The notes under the pieces: model-generated
Database searches by the model: none
Told to the model about the DNA's origin: nothing
The model's input: only the letters and a program-made list of their open reading frames with translations
Source of the DNA: Ascidia mentula
Lineage: Eukaryota > Chordata > Ascidiacea > Phlebobranchia > Ascidiidae
DNA: 64,000 nucleotides
Assembly: GCA_947561715.1 (NCBI GenBank)
Contig: OX387198.1
Span: 19,347,645 to 19,411,644, forward strand
Direction: 5' to 3'
Program-made: the position numbers and the translations under genes
In this document: piece after piece, positions 1 through 12,700 of the stretch
Layout of the letters: each line of letters opens with the position of its first letter
Numbering within the stretch: the first letter of the stretch is position 1

Positions 1-914
1 GTGCAATAAAGTCAAATTGTGACGTTGTCAGCACAAAGGCAACTGCTGCTTTGTGCAAAGTGTTTAATGTATGTGTGTGTGTGAGAATCTTGTTTCCTAT
101 ATGAACTGTTAAGTGCTAGTTAAATTATTTTCTCTCTTCTGGGCTGCTTGCAGTCTGGTGTTTGTTAATTCATTCTATTTCGATTCTGATCCTGACCAAT
201 ACAATTACCAACGTATACTGTTTGGATTATTAAGCCTTAAAGAGGCACATTTCCCTTAAAACAGACAATAAACACTAAAGCAGACAATAAGCCAGTGTTA
301 TGATACAAACAAGCCAGAAAGAATTGCAAAATAACTAAAAAACTTTTTAAATCTTCAGAAAACCCTCGTTCTTCAAGCTCGTGTAAAAAACATCGTAAAT
401 GGCATTAGATTTGTTCAGCATTGTCATTGCTCCGTAACACGCGTGACTGAACTCATCATCTAACACTGGGTACTTACAATGTTTTTAAACATTTTTATTG
501 TGTTGACAGCTTGCAATTGGGAAATAATAAAGAAATCCAATAAAAATATATAACTTTGGTTTACAATGTAAATGCTTTACCCTACTGCATGTTTAAGAAA
601 AGGGATTCCCCTAATTACGAAGCCGGATTATCCATGACAAATATATTTGATTTAATTTTGTATTTGCGTTTTGTTTTACCATAAACTGAACGTATTTGTT
701 TGGTTAGAATTTTGTATTATAAATTTTTTAAAATTTGCCGAACTTTTATTAAATTTTAAAGCGCACAATTTTAGTAGTAATATAAATCTTTTGAAAAATA
801 TGTCCTTGCGGACCAGGATATTTGTTTTCTATCAATGAGTCAAGAACATAAGGGTACGTCATCCTTGTAACTTCCAGAGAATCTTTAAATTGAGAAGAAA
901 TTTATATCAAGACA
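1..914. other. AT-rich non-coding flank upstream of FKBP2
   Basis: I see no convincing coding exon on either strand. The stretch is AT-rich. The last part presumably carries the promoter and 5' leader of FKBP2, but I recognise no defined core promoter motif. Confidence 0.5.
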
Positions 915-1786
915 ATGAAGTCGTTATTTACATTTTCGTTCTTTCTGTTGATTTGTTTTGTGTCGTGTGAAGAAAAATTGCGGATTGGAATCAAACAAAG
1001 GGCTAAAGATTGCGTTAAGAAATCGAAGGGGGGAGATATATTGGAAATGCATTACACTGTACGGTTACTATTGTGGGCATTGTGCCAACCAACACTAATC
1101 CTCATCTAAACTACAATTTTATGATCGGAGTCTGCGGACAATTATTAACAAAATTTGTGTTTCAATTATGATGTACATGTCACAAAAATTCTCACAGAAA
1201 CTTTTTATTGTCTTAGGGAACTTTGAAAGAAGACGGCAGTGAGTTTGACAGCAGCATCGGACGTGGAACTCCATTTAAATTTACTCTAGGAACTGGACAA
1301 GTTATAAAAGGATGGGATCAAGGACTTTTAAAGTAAAAATTGGTTTTCTACAATTTTCAGATGACTTTTACTTCTTGACATAAACATAGGAAAAAAACCA
1401 CCAATAATATAATGAGCTCGGGTTGGCCATCAATTAGAAATTACACTCACAAATTTATTTTTATTTTTTTAATGATGTGCAAAGTTACACAAGGATACTC
1501 CATAGTTTTCAAAGTGTTAATAATTTATGTGTCATGACTACATGCTGGTTTATGTATATAAGGAACTAACAAGTGATGTTTTCAGCATGTGCATTGGAGA
1601 AAAAAGAAAACTAACCATTCCACCTCACCTTGGTTAGTATAAATTTATTGTTTCCATAAAGTTTAAAAAAGTAAACTATTTTTTGTAGGTTATGGAGAGA
1701 GAGGGGCTCCACCTAAAATACCCCCCCAAGCTACGCTGGTGTTTGAAGTTGAATTGCTCAACATAGAGAGAAAGGAAGAGTTATAA
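915..1786 (+). CDS. FKBP2: FKBP2-like ER peptidyl-prolyl cis-trans isomerase (4 exons)
   Basis: FKBP-type prolyl isomerase of the ER lumen, which catalyses cis-trans isomerisation of X-Pro bonds during folding. The exons are 915-1058, 1217-1332, 1586-1632 and 1689-1786, joined by GT-AG introns with a continuous frame (about 134 aa). Exon 1 gives a hydrophobic signal peptide ([18 protein letters not shown]) and the start of the FKBP fold (GDILEMHYT). Exon 2 carries [12 protein letters not shown] and the hallmark [10 protein letters not shown]. Exons 3 and 4 carry [20 protein letters not shown] and the final strand LVFEVELL. The protein ends in KEEL, resembling the C-terminal ER-retention signals of FKBP2 orthologues. 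The length matches the family. The start is the first ATG giving a signal peptide. It converges on the elongase gene. The match to vertebrate FKBP2 is from memory of the family, not a search. Confidence 0.93.
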
Positions 1787-2229
1787 ACATTCTGTTGACC
1801 ACTCACCACTGATTGCTTCACAGGGTTTTGTGTGTTTCTGATCTAGAACATTTAATTCGAACATGAGATTAGGAAAAAATTTAAATATACGCCTTTTTTT
1901 GCTTTTCATGACAGATTATTAAATAAGTCTAAAAGTGAGAAGTTGTAATTTAAGTTTTTTGGTGACAAATATATTCCTTGCATTGTTTAGAAATTGTAAC
2001 TAAACATTTATTTGATTTGGTCAATACAAAATACAGACAACACAGTTGTGTTAGTTCCATTTATTTGCATGATAGGAAAAATCTGTGTATAAAAAGTAAA
2101 ACAGCAATATTATGTTAACCAAACAGAGGTGCAGGCATTGTATATTGGTGACACAACGTATTAACTATCTCAATAAAATCATTTGTGAAGAAATTTGAAG
2201 AAAACTATAAAAATAAAAAAAAATGTTAG
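1787..2229 (+). other. Probable FKBP2 3' UTR and intergenic sequence
   Basis: Non-coding, AT-rich. A polyadenylation-type AATAAA lies near 2172, so FKBP2 transcripts plausibly end around 2190-2230, just before the 30-bp repeat that separates the two convergent genes. Confidence 0.4.
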
Positions 2230-2412
2230 TATTCATGTCAGTGGTACCTGATATGTGAACATTCATATGAGTGGTACCTGATTAGTGAACATTCATATGA
2301 GTGGTACCTGATATGTGAACATTCATATGAGTGGTACCTGATATGTGAACATTCATATGAGTGGTACCTGATATGTGAACATTCATATGAGTGGTACCTT
2401 AAATATGAGCAT
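2230..2412. repeat. 30-bp minisatellite, about 6 copies
   Basis: A unit of 30 bp containing GAGTGGTACCTGATATGTGA is repeated about six times with few changes. A short open frame on the minus strand is produced only because 30 is a multiple of three. It lies between the 3' ends of FKBP2 and the elongase gene. Confidence 0.9.
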
Positions 2413-2434
2413 TCTGATACTTTCAGCATCGCCA

Positions 2435-2441
2435 TTTATTT
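2435..2441 (-). terminator. Possible polyadenylation signal of the elongase gene
   Basis: TTTATT on the plus strand reads AATAAA on the minus strand, about 140 nt past the elongase stop codon. Its position is suitable, but there is no transcript evidence. Confidence 0.35.
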
Positions 2442-2579
2442 CCTTAAAATGCTTCTTGATAAAAAATGTTAAACGAACAAGAAGCAAAATGGATTAAAAA
2501 CATCCTAATGATAAAACCAACACAGCAAGCAAATAAATTGAGTTAGTTTTGTGCTGAAGGCATGCAGGGTTAAACGATG

Positions 2580-4595
2580 TTATGGGGAATTCCCATTTGA
2601 CAAAACTTTTCCGTTCTTGGTACGTTTTCTCAAAGACGACTCATCATTTTCCATTTCTTGTTCCACAACATTACTCCATGACATTTTCTTTGAGCTAATT
2701 TTCTTATCTTCCATATTTTTCTTGTTTGAAATCGACTTCAGTTGTTTTGCTGAGTACGCTTTTATGTAGAAATTCCCGAACAAAATCATGAGTGACGTTG
2801 CATAAGCGATGAGGGCCCAATGCATCCAAACAGGTGAAGGACATTCCACGTACAACGACATTGCCGTGTGGTAGATTGCAACACAGAACTGAGACTGCAA
2901 CGGACACATTCATTATACATAACTCAGTACACAAGGTAATACTGCTTATGCAAGGTTTTAAGCACACATGGCATGTTGATGACGTCATTAACAATTTCAT
3001 CAGGTGTTTTTTGTCACAACATGGTATCAAAACATGGGCAATATTTAATGTCACAACACGGCATTATGAGACCACAGTGCTATAAATAAAAAGATAATAT
3101 TGAATTTATCAACATTTGGAAAGTTGGCTTTAATAAAATCTAGGTTGGTAGAAAGGCAGAACATTAGTTTTCCTTAGAATGTGTGACAGCCAATTTACAA
3201 ACCACAAAAACATTTTCACCAGTTGCAGAATTGTGATGTATTTTTTCCACCATAAATACTTCTGAACTTTGGGTCCAAGTGCAGCCAAACCATAATATGA
3301 ATACATGATCACGTGCACCCCAGAATTCAACATCACTCCGACAAAAGCTGTAGGGATACATTACATTAAAACCCCTTCAACTTTTTATGTAAACTTGAAA
3401 ATGTGTAAGGTGAACTGGAAATAAAATACAATTGTTGTATTGGACAAATGATTAATTTGAAAACTTTTTGTTTGACGGATGGGCGTGACTGCTTGCAATA
3501 AAACACCCTTCCCAAATATTTGATGTACAAACAAAACTATGTTTCTCAGAGTTAATGTGATAAATTATGTGGGAAAACTCACATTGACCTCCCGGAACCC
3601 ATTTTGCCCCGATCCACCACAGTAGGGGCATCGAAGAGTGATGATAAACATGGAGAAAGGTTAACTGACGTGAATTCTTTCTCAGAACAAATAAAACCGT
3701 ATCGAAAAGTTCAATCAGTTTCGAACAATAATACCACCAAATTGCATTTGCGACCTGTTACATGAAATGTGAAATGGGCAGTCAATATTCTGTTGTTTTT
3801 ATTCAATATTGGCAAAATTTATTTTCAGTTTAGAAATTATAAAAAAATATTCCACATATATCTCTTGTCTCTATTGAATTGCTTGAAATGTAATAAGTTG
3901 TGTGTTGGGAATTACCTTTAGTTCATTTGGATCATATGAGTTTTTTCTCAATGGAGTGCAGACATAACTGTAGCCAGCATTATAACTCCCAGTTAATGCT
4001 TGTTGTACGATGTAATAATTCAATGCAACCAGTGCAAAGTTATATGCAGGAAGTAGAAGTCCAAAATCCACAGCTGGTCTGCAATAAAACTTCACAGTAA
4101 TATTTGATCAGAAATTTCAAGGTTTATTTCAAATTCAACCAATCTAAACACTTTTTTTAGAATGTAAATCTGTTGATTGTTTTTTCAATTCAACAATCTG
4201 ATGGTTTTAATGAACATGAATTTGTCTCAACCGCTGTTTGCCTTTTCAACAATAAAACAATACATGTTGAAAAAATTACCATAACACTGTGCTGATTGTG
4301 AGTTATGATGTCTCATGCATATACATTTATTTTATTTGCCTTTTTTGAGCAAATTGTAATAAAACTTATGTCGATGTTTGACAAATAACTGTTAAGATTT
4401 ATGCACCAAAGACATATCCATACAATACCTGTTTTTCATAAATTTGGGTCCGACATAAAAAATAAAAACAAAGTAAAGTGCAACAATGGCGATAGTTGGG
4501 AAGGGGGAACTTATGAGTGGCCAATTTGCGACACGGGGATCTGCAAACTGCAGCGTCCAATCATAGAATTCTAAACCCTTTTGATACAAATCCAT
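2580..4595 (-). CDS. ELOVL4: ELOVL4-like very-long-chain fatty acid elongase (5 exons)
   Basis: ER-membrane 3-ketoacyl-CoA synthase that starts each two-carbon elongation of long-chain acyl-CoA. Minus-strand exons: 4595-4429, 4078-3916, 3754-3583, 3347-3220 and 2894-2580. All junctions are GT-AG and in frame (314 aa, the usual ELOVL4 length). Visible motifs in order: [11 protein letters not shown] near the N terminus, [24 protein letters not shown], the catalytic histidine box [43 protein letters not shown] and MHWALIAYA. Several hydrophobic membrane segments separate these. The C-terminal tail is lysine- and serine-rich and ends NGNSP; I see no canonical dilysine signal at the last positions. 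The ELOVL4 assignment rests on the N-terminal and WWIG/QKYLWWK blocks; ELOVL2/5 is a less likely alternative. Confidence 0.92.
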
Positions 4596-5405
4596 TGCAA
4601 ACTTTTGCCACGAAGTAAAATACTAACACTGAAAAGAAAAAAGCCATTTTTATTGTTTGAGGTGAATTTTCTTGGATGGAACGAACAATCATAAATGTAT
4701 GACATAAAGCTAGTCGTACCACCAGCCTGGAAATGGATTAATCACATTGTTCACTTGACATGTTATTACTTTCAAAAGCGCCAATGAAGCTGCACTGATT
4801 ACAAGAAACCTAATAGGTCGAAACAGTGGTATAGTCTGCAGGGTTATTTGTTTGTTTAACATTTGATAAAGACTCAAACGGTCTTTTGTCCCACGCGAAC
4901 ACTATAACCAAACAACGTTTTCCAAAAAACTACAATATAACCAAACAACGTTTTCCAAAAAACTACAATATAACAAAACAACGTTTTCCACAACTTTTAG
5001 AAAGTGATTAATTTTATTTGAATCATCATTTTAATGAAGTTTATGAACAAAGTTTAGGAAATTGTTGGTTTCTAAGACACAAGTTTTCAAACCAACGTTA
5101 CCGGCGCTCTCACTAGATGGTGCAATTCATCAACTTCCGGAAGGAAATGTCAATTAGAAAGTTGTTGCTTGTTGGTTGAAACAAAATATTCCGTGAATTC
5201 AAATACAAACACAAACATCAGGTCTAGTATTCAACGTTTGGCGTGGACTACCAGAATACAAAACGCCGGCCAAATTCGCACCTTGAGGTTTTGACGAACG
5301 AGGATATCGAATAATAAGCATTTCTATGAAAGCGAGTTTCTGTCATAAATTTAAGCGATCGGGAAATTTTTGATCATAAAAAAAATAAAAAATTACCATC
5401 TAATC
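4596..5405. other. Non-coding upstream region of the elongase gene
   Basis: No convincing coding exon. It presumably holds the elongase promoter and 5' leader. A short tandem repeat occupies about 4903-4998, and the hAT relic begins at 5406. Confidence 0.4.
4903..4998. repeat. 33-bp tandem repeat, about 3 copies
   Basis: The block containing ACAACGTTTTCCAAAAAACT repeats about three times at 33-bp spacing. The last copy is degenerate. Confidence 0.85.
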
Positions 5406-5542
5406 CAGGGGTGGGGAACCTTTTTAGTATTGCGGGCCACATAAAATGAGAAATAACACAGGCGGGCCACTAAAAATTTCGAAATTTTATTTACAGATAA
5501 AAAATGCAGCGAAGTAGACAATGATTTCTTTCACTTTCACAG

Positions 5543-7306
5543 CTAGTGGGATGGCTGAAAGTTTTTATTTTTGGTGATTCGTGTGATGTTTGCTGACACG
5601 GAAGATGTTGCAACTCTTAACTGCATCTCCACGTTTTCATTAGTCAGTCTGGAGCGAAGCCGACTTTTTGTTAGATTCAATTTGGAAAAAAACTGCTTGC
5701 AACGGTAGGTGCTTCCAAACAGAGACACATTTCAAAGCATGTTTCCGCATAACTGGAAAATCATCAGCATTTATGTAGCGTTGATAAAAGTTGAGCAGTG
5801 GAATGTTTTGGTACATCGCTTTCAACGTACCGTCACTCTGGAGTTCTATTATTTCATGTTGGAAGTTACTAGGAACATCAGTTGCAACCACATTGAAAGG
5901 AGAGGCAAAAATATCTAACTCCATTTCTTTACTCTTTATGTCCAAAAATCTTGCATTAAATGTCTCCATAAGATTGACACATACATGGGCATATTTGGCT
6001 GTTGTAGAAGGCTTTTGCTCTTGCAAGGTAGGGAAATGTGCAGTGTTTTTGTTTTCAAGTTGTACTTTCCACAGATGTAGTTTAACTTCAAATGATTTCA
6101 CTTTTGCAAACAAGGAGTTCAAAAGCTGACTCGGTGCTTGCTAATGTCAACCATAAACGCTAGGTCACACAACCATTGGGCTATCAGTAAGTTCAACGAC
6201 ATGGTTTCCCTGATTATTCGTGAACTGATCGACTTTGTTTCGCAACAAGTAAAAGCGTGTAAGCATGTCGCTACGACTCAGACAACCAACTGTACAGTGG
6301 TAGACAAAGTCGTGGTAATCAGTATTCAGATCTTCCAGTAATTGTTTAAACAAGCGGCTGTTCAAACCTCTGCTTTTGATGAAATTGATGCATTTTAATA
6401 CTATTGGCATGACATTACTAAGCTGAACTGACTTCGCGCACAAGTTTTCTTGGTGAATGAGACAGTGGCATACCACTAAATCACTTGCATTAAGGCCGTA
6501 ACGTGTCATTTCTCTTTTAACAAGTGTAGTAACCCCTTTTTTGAACCCACCATGGCTGGAGCACCATATGTTGCAAGACCACTCAACCTTTCAAATGGTA
6601 GATTAAATTTGCGCATTGCCACTACAAGCCTCTCAAACAAGTCTTCATCACACGTGTTGTTCCATGCATAGATTCCAATGAAAACAAATCTTCTTGTATT
6701 TCAAAGTCTGAAGTTGTTCCTCGAATGAAAATTGCTAGCTGGGCGGTATTGGTTACGACTCATCCAGGACTAGAGAAAAAAATCGAAAGCCTGAGCTTTT
6801 TCTTTCAATGTTTTTTCAATATTTTCACCCACATCCTTAATCCGATCTGAGATGGTTCTTCGAGACAGACTGACTTTCCGAAACAATTCCACCTTATCCG
6901 GCGCTAGTAGCTTGACAGCGGTGACAATGCATTCTTTCACGAATTCTCCATCTGCATGTGGTTTCAGCTTCTTTGCTATCAGTTCAGTAACTTCATAACT
7001 CGTTCTGACAATATCTTCATCCTGTTTGCAGTACCTTGACAAAGTGCTTTGCTGCGCTTGTAACTCTCTTCCAAAGACGCCAATCTTATTCTGCCTCCCC
7101 TGCCCTGTTAGCTGTTGCAGATTACCGTGGCAGGAATCATAATGACGCTGTAAATTTGTTTTCTTCTTTGCTGCTACAGATTTACCACAAACAATGCCCA
7201 CAGGTTTGCCACTTACTTCAACAAAGAAGTACGAGTTTGAACAATCTTTCTGGAACATTCTGCCTTCATCACCAATCTTTCTGGAACATTCTGCCTTCAT
7301 CACCAA
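5543..7306 (-). pseudogene. hAT transposase relic (GTF2IRD2-like)
   Basis: Homology is scattered over frames on the minus strand. 7306-6770 has an N-terminal zinc-finger-like part (CGKSVAAKKKTNLQRHYDSC). 6770-6510 has broken core sequence. 6509-6165 has a segment with CLIHQENLCAKSVQL and FIKSRGLNSRLF. 6122-5640 has KLHLWKVQLENKNTAHFP and FASPFNVVATDVP. 5728-5543 has the C-terminal hAT dimerisation block (FGSTYRCKQFFSKLNLTKS). At least two frame changes and internal stops separate these, so no full-length transposase can be made. The family assignment comes from resemblance to vertebrate GTF2IRD2 and ZBED-like hAT-derived proteins. Confidence 0.8.
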
Positions 7307-7448
7307 TCTTTCTTTTCTTTCCAGAAGCCATTATTGAGAAGAAGGCTACTCTACAAAACACTTTTCACGAATAGCCTAACTGACCGATTAACAATAACTG
7401 GTCACATTGTGACGTACAGATTGTGACGTACACATTGTTGTTGTTACA

Positions 7449-7490
7449 AATGGCCTTCTATGATGGATTAACTAGTCATAGAAGGCCATT
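7449..7490. other. Perfect 15-bp inverted repeat (hairpin)
   Basis: AATGGCCTTCTATGA (7449-7463) is exactly inverted at 7476-7490 around a 12-nt loop. It lies at the right side of the hAT relic and could be a small nested element end or a cruciform-prone site. Confidence 0.7.
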
Positions 7491-7639
7491 CGCAATATAC
7501 CGAGAATGCAGAGCTGTTGTTTCAATATATTTTGGGTAAAGAAATTTTGACGCGGGCCACATGGAACAGCTGAATGCTTTTCATTAGGCCTAAAAACTTA
7601 ACCAATGGACATTGTTTGTTAACAAATTGAGGCTGGCAC

Positions 7640-8955
7640 AGAGGCTGAACTGGAAGGTGGTACATAGAAGGAGGTACATGACACAGAGGCTGTCCGCTGG
7701 TGAAGGTGTCATGGAGGCTGGCAGCATAGAAGGTGGTACATGACACAGAGGCTGCCCGCTTGTGAAGGTGTCACGGTGGCTGGCAGCATAGAAGGTGGTA
7801 CATGACACAGAGGCTGCCCGCTGGTGAAGGTGTCATGGAGGCTGGCAGCATAGAAGGTGGTACATGACACAGAGGCTGCCCGCTTGTGAAGGTGTCATGG
7901 AGGCTGGCAGCGTAGAAGGTGGTACATGACACAGAGGCTGCCCGCTTGTGAAGGTGCCATGGAGGCTGGCAGCGTAGAAGGTGGTACATGACACAGAGGC
8001 TGCCCGCTTGTGAAGGTGCCATGGAGGCTGGTAGCGTAGAAGGTGGTACATGACACAGAGGCTGTCCGCTGGTGAAGGTGTCATGGAGGCTGGCAGCATA
8101 GAAGGTGGTACATGATACAGAGGCTGCCCGCTGGTTAAGGTGTCATGGAGGCTGCCCGCTTGTGAAGGTGTCATGGAGGCTGGCAGCATAGAAGGTGGTA
8201 CATGACACAGAGGATGTCCGCTTGTGAAGGTGTCACGGAGGCTGGCAGCATAGAAGGTGGTACATGACACAGAGGCTGCCCGCTGGTGAAGGTGTCATGG
8301 AAGCTGTCCGCTGGTGAAGGTGTCATGGAGGCTGGCAGCATAGAAGGTGGTACATGACACAGAGGATGTCCGCTTGTGAAGGTGTCACGGAGGCTGGCAG
8401 CATAGAAGGTGGTACATGACACAGAGGCTGCCCGCTGGTGAAGGTGTCATGGAAGCTGTCCGCTGGTGAAGGTGTCATGGAGGCTGGCAGCATAGAAGGT
8501 GGTACATGACACAGAGGCTGCCCGCTTGTGAAGGTGCCATGGAGGCTGGCAGCGTAGAAGGTGGTACACGACACAGAGGATGTCCGCTTGTGAAGGTGTC
8601 ATGGAGGCTGGCAGCGTAGAAGGTGGTACATGACACAGAGGCTGTCCGCTTGTGAAGGTGTCACGGAGGCTGGCAGCATAGAAGGTGGTACATGACACAG
8701 AGGCTGCCCGCTGGTGAAGGTGTCATGGAAGCTGTCCGCTGGTGAAGGTGTCATGGAGGCTGGCAGCATAGAAGGTGGTAAATGACACAGAGGATGTCCG
8801 CTTGTGAAGGTGTCATGGAGGCTGGCAGCGTAGAAGGTGGTACATAACACAGAGGATGTCCGCTTGTGAAGGTGTCATGGAGGCTGGCAGCGTAGAAGGT
8901 GGTACATGACACAGAGGCTGCCCGCTTGTGAAGGTGTCATGGAGGCTGGCAGCAT
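7640..8955. repeat. 62-bp minisatellite, about 20 copies
   Basis: The unit contains GGCTGGCAGCATAGAAGGTG and GACACAGAGGCTGCCCGCT and repeats at about 62 bp. Some units are shortened to an internal GTGTCATGGAAGCTGTCCGC duplication. Overlapping minus-strand open frames of 70-145 codons are by-products of the repeat and are not annotated as genes. Confidence 0.93.
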
Positions 8956-9761
8956 GAAATAGTATGGTTTGTAAACAAATATTTACTGAACAAGGTTCGG
9001 TGGCATCGCAGCCAAGCTGAATCAAATACAGGTGGCTCACAAATATTCGTTGGTGGTGAACCACCGCTCCAAAGCACAAAACAACCCTTTCTTTTATTTG
9101 TAGGATGTTTATTTTGCTCGAAAGCACACGTTTTCTCAAACTCTGTGTCGTGAAACGGGTTTCTGTTGGTCACGTGACACAACACATTACATGTACGTCC
9201 GACGTATCACCTAGCAACCAGAGTACTATGATTATTAAATCTTCTCTTCCTTGCTTAAATTCAAATCCATTCCATGGTTTCCTAAAGTTTTCGTTTTTAT
9301 AAAAAACTCAGTGAAAAAAATCTTTTTCTCACAAAAATCTTTATTCAACGAACAATTGCATATTAGGTAAAAGATGGGGATCATTGATGGGAATACACAG
9401 AAATTATAGGCTATCTGTGTCGCAGTCGCGTGCTGTTTGTCGCCTTCTTTGATATTCCAAATATTCCTCCTTTAAAACCGCGCACCTTCACGTAAAGATT
9501 TCACGGTGAAGAGGAAGTTAATCTTCATAGATCGCTACCTACCTTTTCTCGATGCTTTCCCTATGTTTGTTTAAAGTCGGAACTTGAAGAAATTTGCGCT
9601 GAGATGAATCCTGGAAACAATAAAGTTTAAAAAAATACTCAAACGGAGAGGGAATCCCCCTTTTCATAACACAAGGCGATATTCTATTAATGACGTCACT
9701 CTTATATGGGGCGAGGTTTTCAACCGTGCTGGCTACGTTATATTTCTATCAGCTCCGGTTT
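8956..9761 (-). other. Probable 3' UTR and downstream flank of IGSF9-like gene A
   Basis: No coding exon recognised. A minus-strand AATAAA (TTTATT on plus, about 9340-9345) lies roughly 420 nt past the stop codon of gene A and is a plausible polyadenylation signal. Confidence 0.4.
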
Positions 9762-12700
9762 TTAGGCAACATTTTTCACCTCGGATAGACTAGAGTTTGC
9801 TGAGTCATCAACATTTAGCAAGTCATCATCCTTCGTGTTCAAAGTGTTCGGGTTGACGCCAAGTTTAAAAAGTTCCTTAAGAAGATCCTGCGAAAATTCA
9901 GGTTGCTAGGTTACAAATACTTTTAAAGTAATTCCACATTTACTGAATAATGAGATTTAAGGACTGACCGCAGAAAACGGGCCATTTCGTTTATGATTCC
10001 CAAAATTTTTCAAAGCTTCCAAAATTTCGCCTTCCATTGCAGCTTCGGAGTCCCATTCATATTTCTCATCAACCGACGAATTATCTCGACGAGTTCTGTC
10101 AAATAAGTTTGCTGTAACAAAAACGTCTGAAGCGGAAACATTTTTACAGACTTCGCAAGTCTTCGGAGAAGTTTTTGTTGAGTAACAATTTGGATTCGCT
10201 CAAATTATTTCATTTCAAACAAAATAAGTTTCGTTTTATTTTAGATAATAAATGTTACTCCGCCAATAACAAGCAAATAACAAATGTTGGATTGGGTGTG
10301 GGTTCAGTTCTGCTGCTATTTAGGCTAAGGTATGGGCTCAGTTCTGCTGCTACTCAGACTAAGGTATGGGCTCAGTTCTGCTGCTGCTCAGGCTAAGGTA
10401 TGAGCTCAGTTCTGTTGCTACTTAGGATAAGGTATGGGTTTAGTTCTGCTGCTACTTAGGTTAAGGTGTTGGTTCAGTTATGCTGCTACTGGGACTAAGG
10501 CATGGGCTCGGTTCTGCTGCTACTTAGGCTAAGGTATGGGCTCAGATATGCTGCTACTTAGGCTAAGGTGTGGGACTTCTTGCTCGTCTGACACGTGCTA
10601 TTGACGTCACACCTTGAATCAGACGATGACGCGTTACTGCGTCTTGTTCCAGAATTGTGATGAATAGCGTTATGATGAGATGATGGATGATACCGCTCAT
10701 CATGATTCGTGATCAGTGTATGATGAGATGATGGTTGATACCGCTCATCATGATCCGTGATCAGTGTATGATGAGATGATGGATGATACCGCTCATCATG
10801 ATCGGTGATCAGTGTATGATGAGATGATGGATGATACCGCTCATCATGATCCGTGATCAGTGTATGATGAGATGATGGATGATACCGCTCATCATGATCC
10901 GTGATCAGTGTATGATGAGATGATGGATGATACCGCTCATCATGATCCGTGATCAGTGTACGATGAGCAAAAGGTGATATGTCAGACGATGTGTTTTGAC
11001 TCTCGTACCCACTCGACGTTTCAGCAAGCGCCTCTAGTGGCCGATGTTGGACCACATCGCTGACATCAGACGTGGTAGACTCAAGGCAGTCTCTTTTTGT
11101 CGGTTCTACAAAAATGCGAAATCACAAATATTTACTTTTGTTTTAGGACTTTTCTTGAATATATGAGGTACCTGAACACTTGGTGGCGCTACACAAGTTG
11201 CTCTCTTTTGATGGAAGTCTTCTGACTGTGCTCGCACTCCCGGATGTAAAACTACATCTTCGATCTGAGTCTTCATCACACGGAGTAAGAAGATCTTCCG
11301 ACGCACTCCTCTTCTCCATCCGCACTCCCCGGTCATCCGACATTCGGCAAAGAGACAAGGAAGGCATGGAGCAGGAGGAGAAATCTGGGAGCGAGTTATA
11401 TCGAGTTACTCGTTTATTCGAGTTGCTTGATTGGAAATTTGAGGGACGAGTTTTTGTTGTGGTTTCCGGACTTTCTTCATTGGATTTTCTCTTTAATGGC
11501 GAAAGTTTGGATGTTGGAGGATCTTCCTGGACAGGAGGATCCACGGATACACTTCCACGAGGAGAGAGATGATAATGTCCTCCGGGAAGGATGGAGTGTT
11601 GGTGATATTTGTCCTTGGGAGGGTCGGCAGGGGTTGGGTTGTGTGGCGACATCTTGTGTCCAAACTGATTCAAGGGACTAAAACTTCTCGATCCGGGAAA
11701 CTCACTGGATGGCGCTACAGTGTTTGGGAGGTTGAGATCTTTCAGGTAAACATATTCGGCTGGAGGAAAATCTTGATGTGGAGGCGGAGCGGGATGATAG
11801 TAATGAAACTGACTGACTGGAGGGTGCAGAGGAGGAGTTTCGCAGAATGATGTTATTTGCTTCCGGGATGAGGAGAGATAAGGAAGAGTGCAGGATGATG
11901 TTGGCCTCTCTCTGTAAATGCGCGATGATGAGGATCCGGTTTTCATTCTCCGAGGTGACAAGTTTCTGTAGCTGGATGTTGCGGATCCCGACTGGAGGAA
12001 TCGGACTTCTATGTCACTCCTACTGCAATCAATCTCCATCTCTCCCCCATCTTCCTCATCTTCCTCCGGGATTTCATCAATCCCCGCTTTTTTAAAACGG
12101 TTTAGTTCTCTCGGGATGAAGGAGTCACTCACCGGGCGCAACTTGCGGGGCGTAACAGTGTGAGCAGAATAGTTTGCTGACCCTAGTCGCAAGGAGTCGC
12201 CCTTGAGCAGGAGGTCGTTTGGCGTGACGTGTTCGATGTGGAATTTTCCATCAGCTGATCTGCGGATTGGGGTGACACCCTTACTTTCGTGGCATCCTGG
12301 AAAACATGACATCGCTGATAAACCTCATCTGCCATGTGTACGGTGACACTAACATAAAGTTGTTGATACATTTCCATGGAAACATACTTGCTGAACAGTT
12401 CTTTACTGTGTCACGTGATTAAATACTGACATTTTCTTTGGATATTACTTACAGAGAATATCTACGGTTCTATTCTACAGTACCATATTATTTAACGCTG
12501 GCATTTATTTGGCAATGACATGTTGTTCAATGGTGCCATGTAATTTAACAACGACATATTATACAACAAGAGGTAAACAATATTGTGGTACCAAAACTGT
12601 TTACATGAAGTCAATATTGGGGAATACCTTGTGATAAACTTTGAGTCCTCTTTACAGAAATGTACGACTTCTTATTTTCTCCCGAAAAACTTTTGTTTCT

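Larger units (their letters stand above)
5406..7560 (-). mobile_element. Decayed hAT-superfamily DNA transposon
   Basis: The left end begins with CAGGGGTGGGGAACC, a typical hAT terminal inverted repeat, followed by GCGGGCCAC subterminal motifs. A broken transposase of the GTF2IRD2/ZBED type is encoded on the minus strand. I could not find the matching right terminal repeat. The right boundary is therefore approximate and may have been lost when the adjacent minisatellite expanded. Confidence 0.75.

Noticed and set aside
7522..9139. Series of overlapping minus-strand ORFs (MSCTTFYAASL...)
   Set aside because: All lie in the 62-bp minisatellite, are open in more than one frame, and have no homology.
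10095..10112. Exon 20 of IGSF9-like A beginning at TTGTTACAG
   Set aside because: The phase does not fit exon 19. The acceptor TTTGACAG just downstream fits both phase and the paralogue B exon of the same 127-nt length.
11180..12095. Several plus-strand ORFs (up to 130 codons)
   Set aside because: Antisense to the large exon 18 of IGSF9-like A, whose frame is supported by splicing phase and tail composition.
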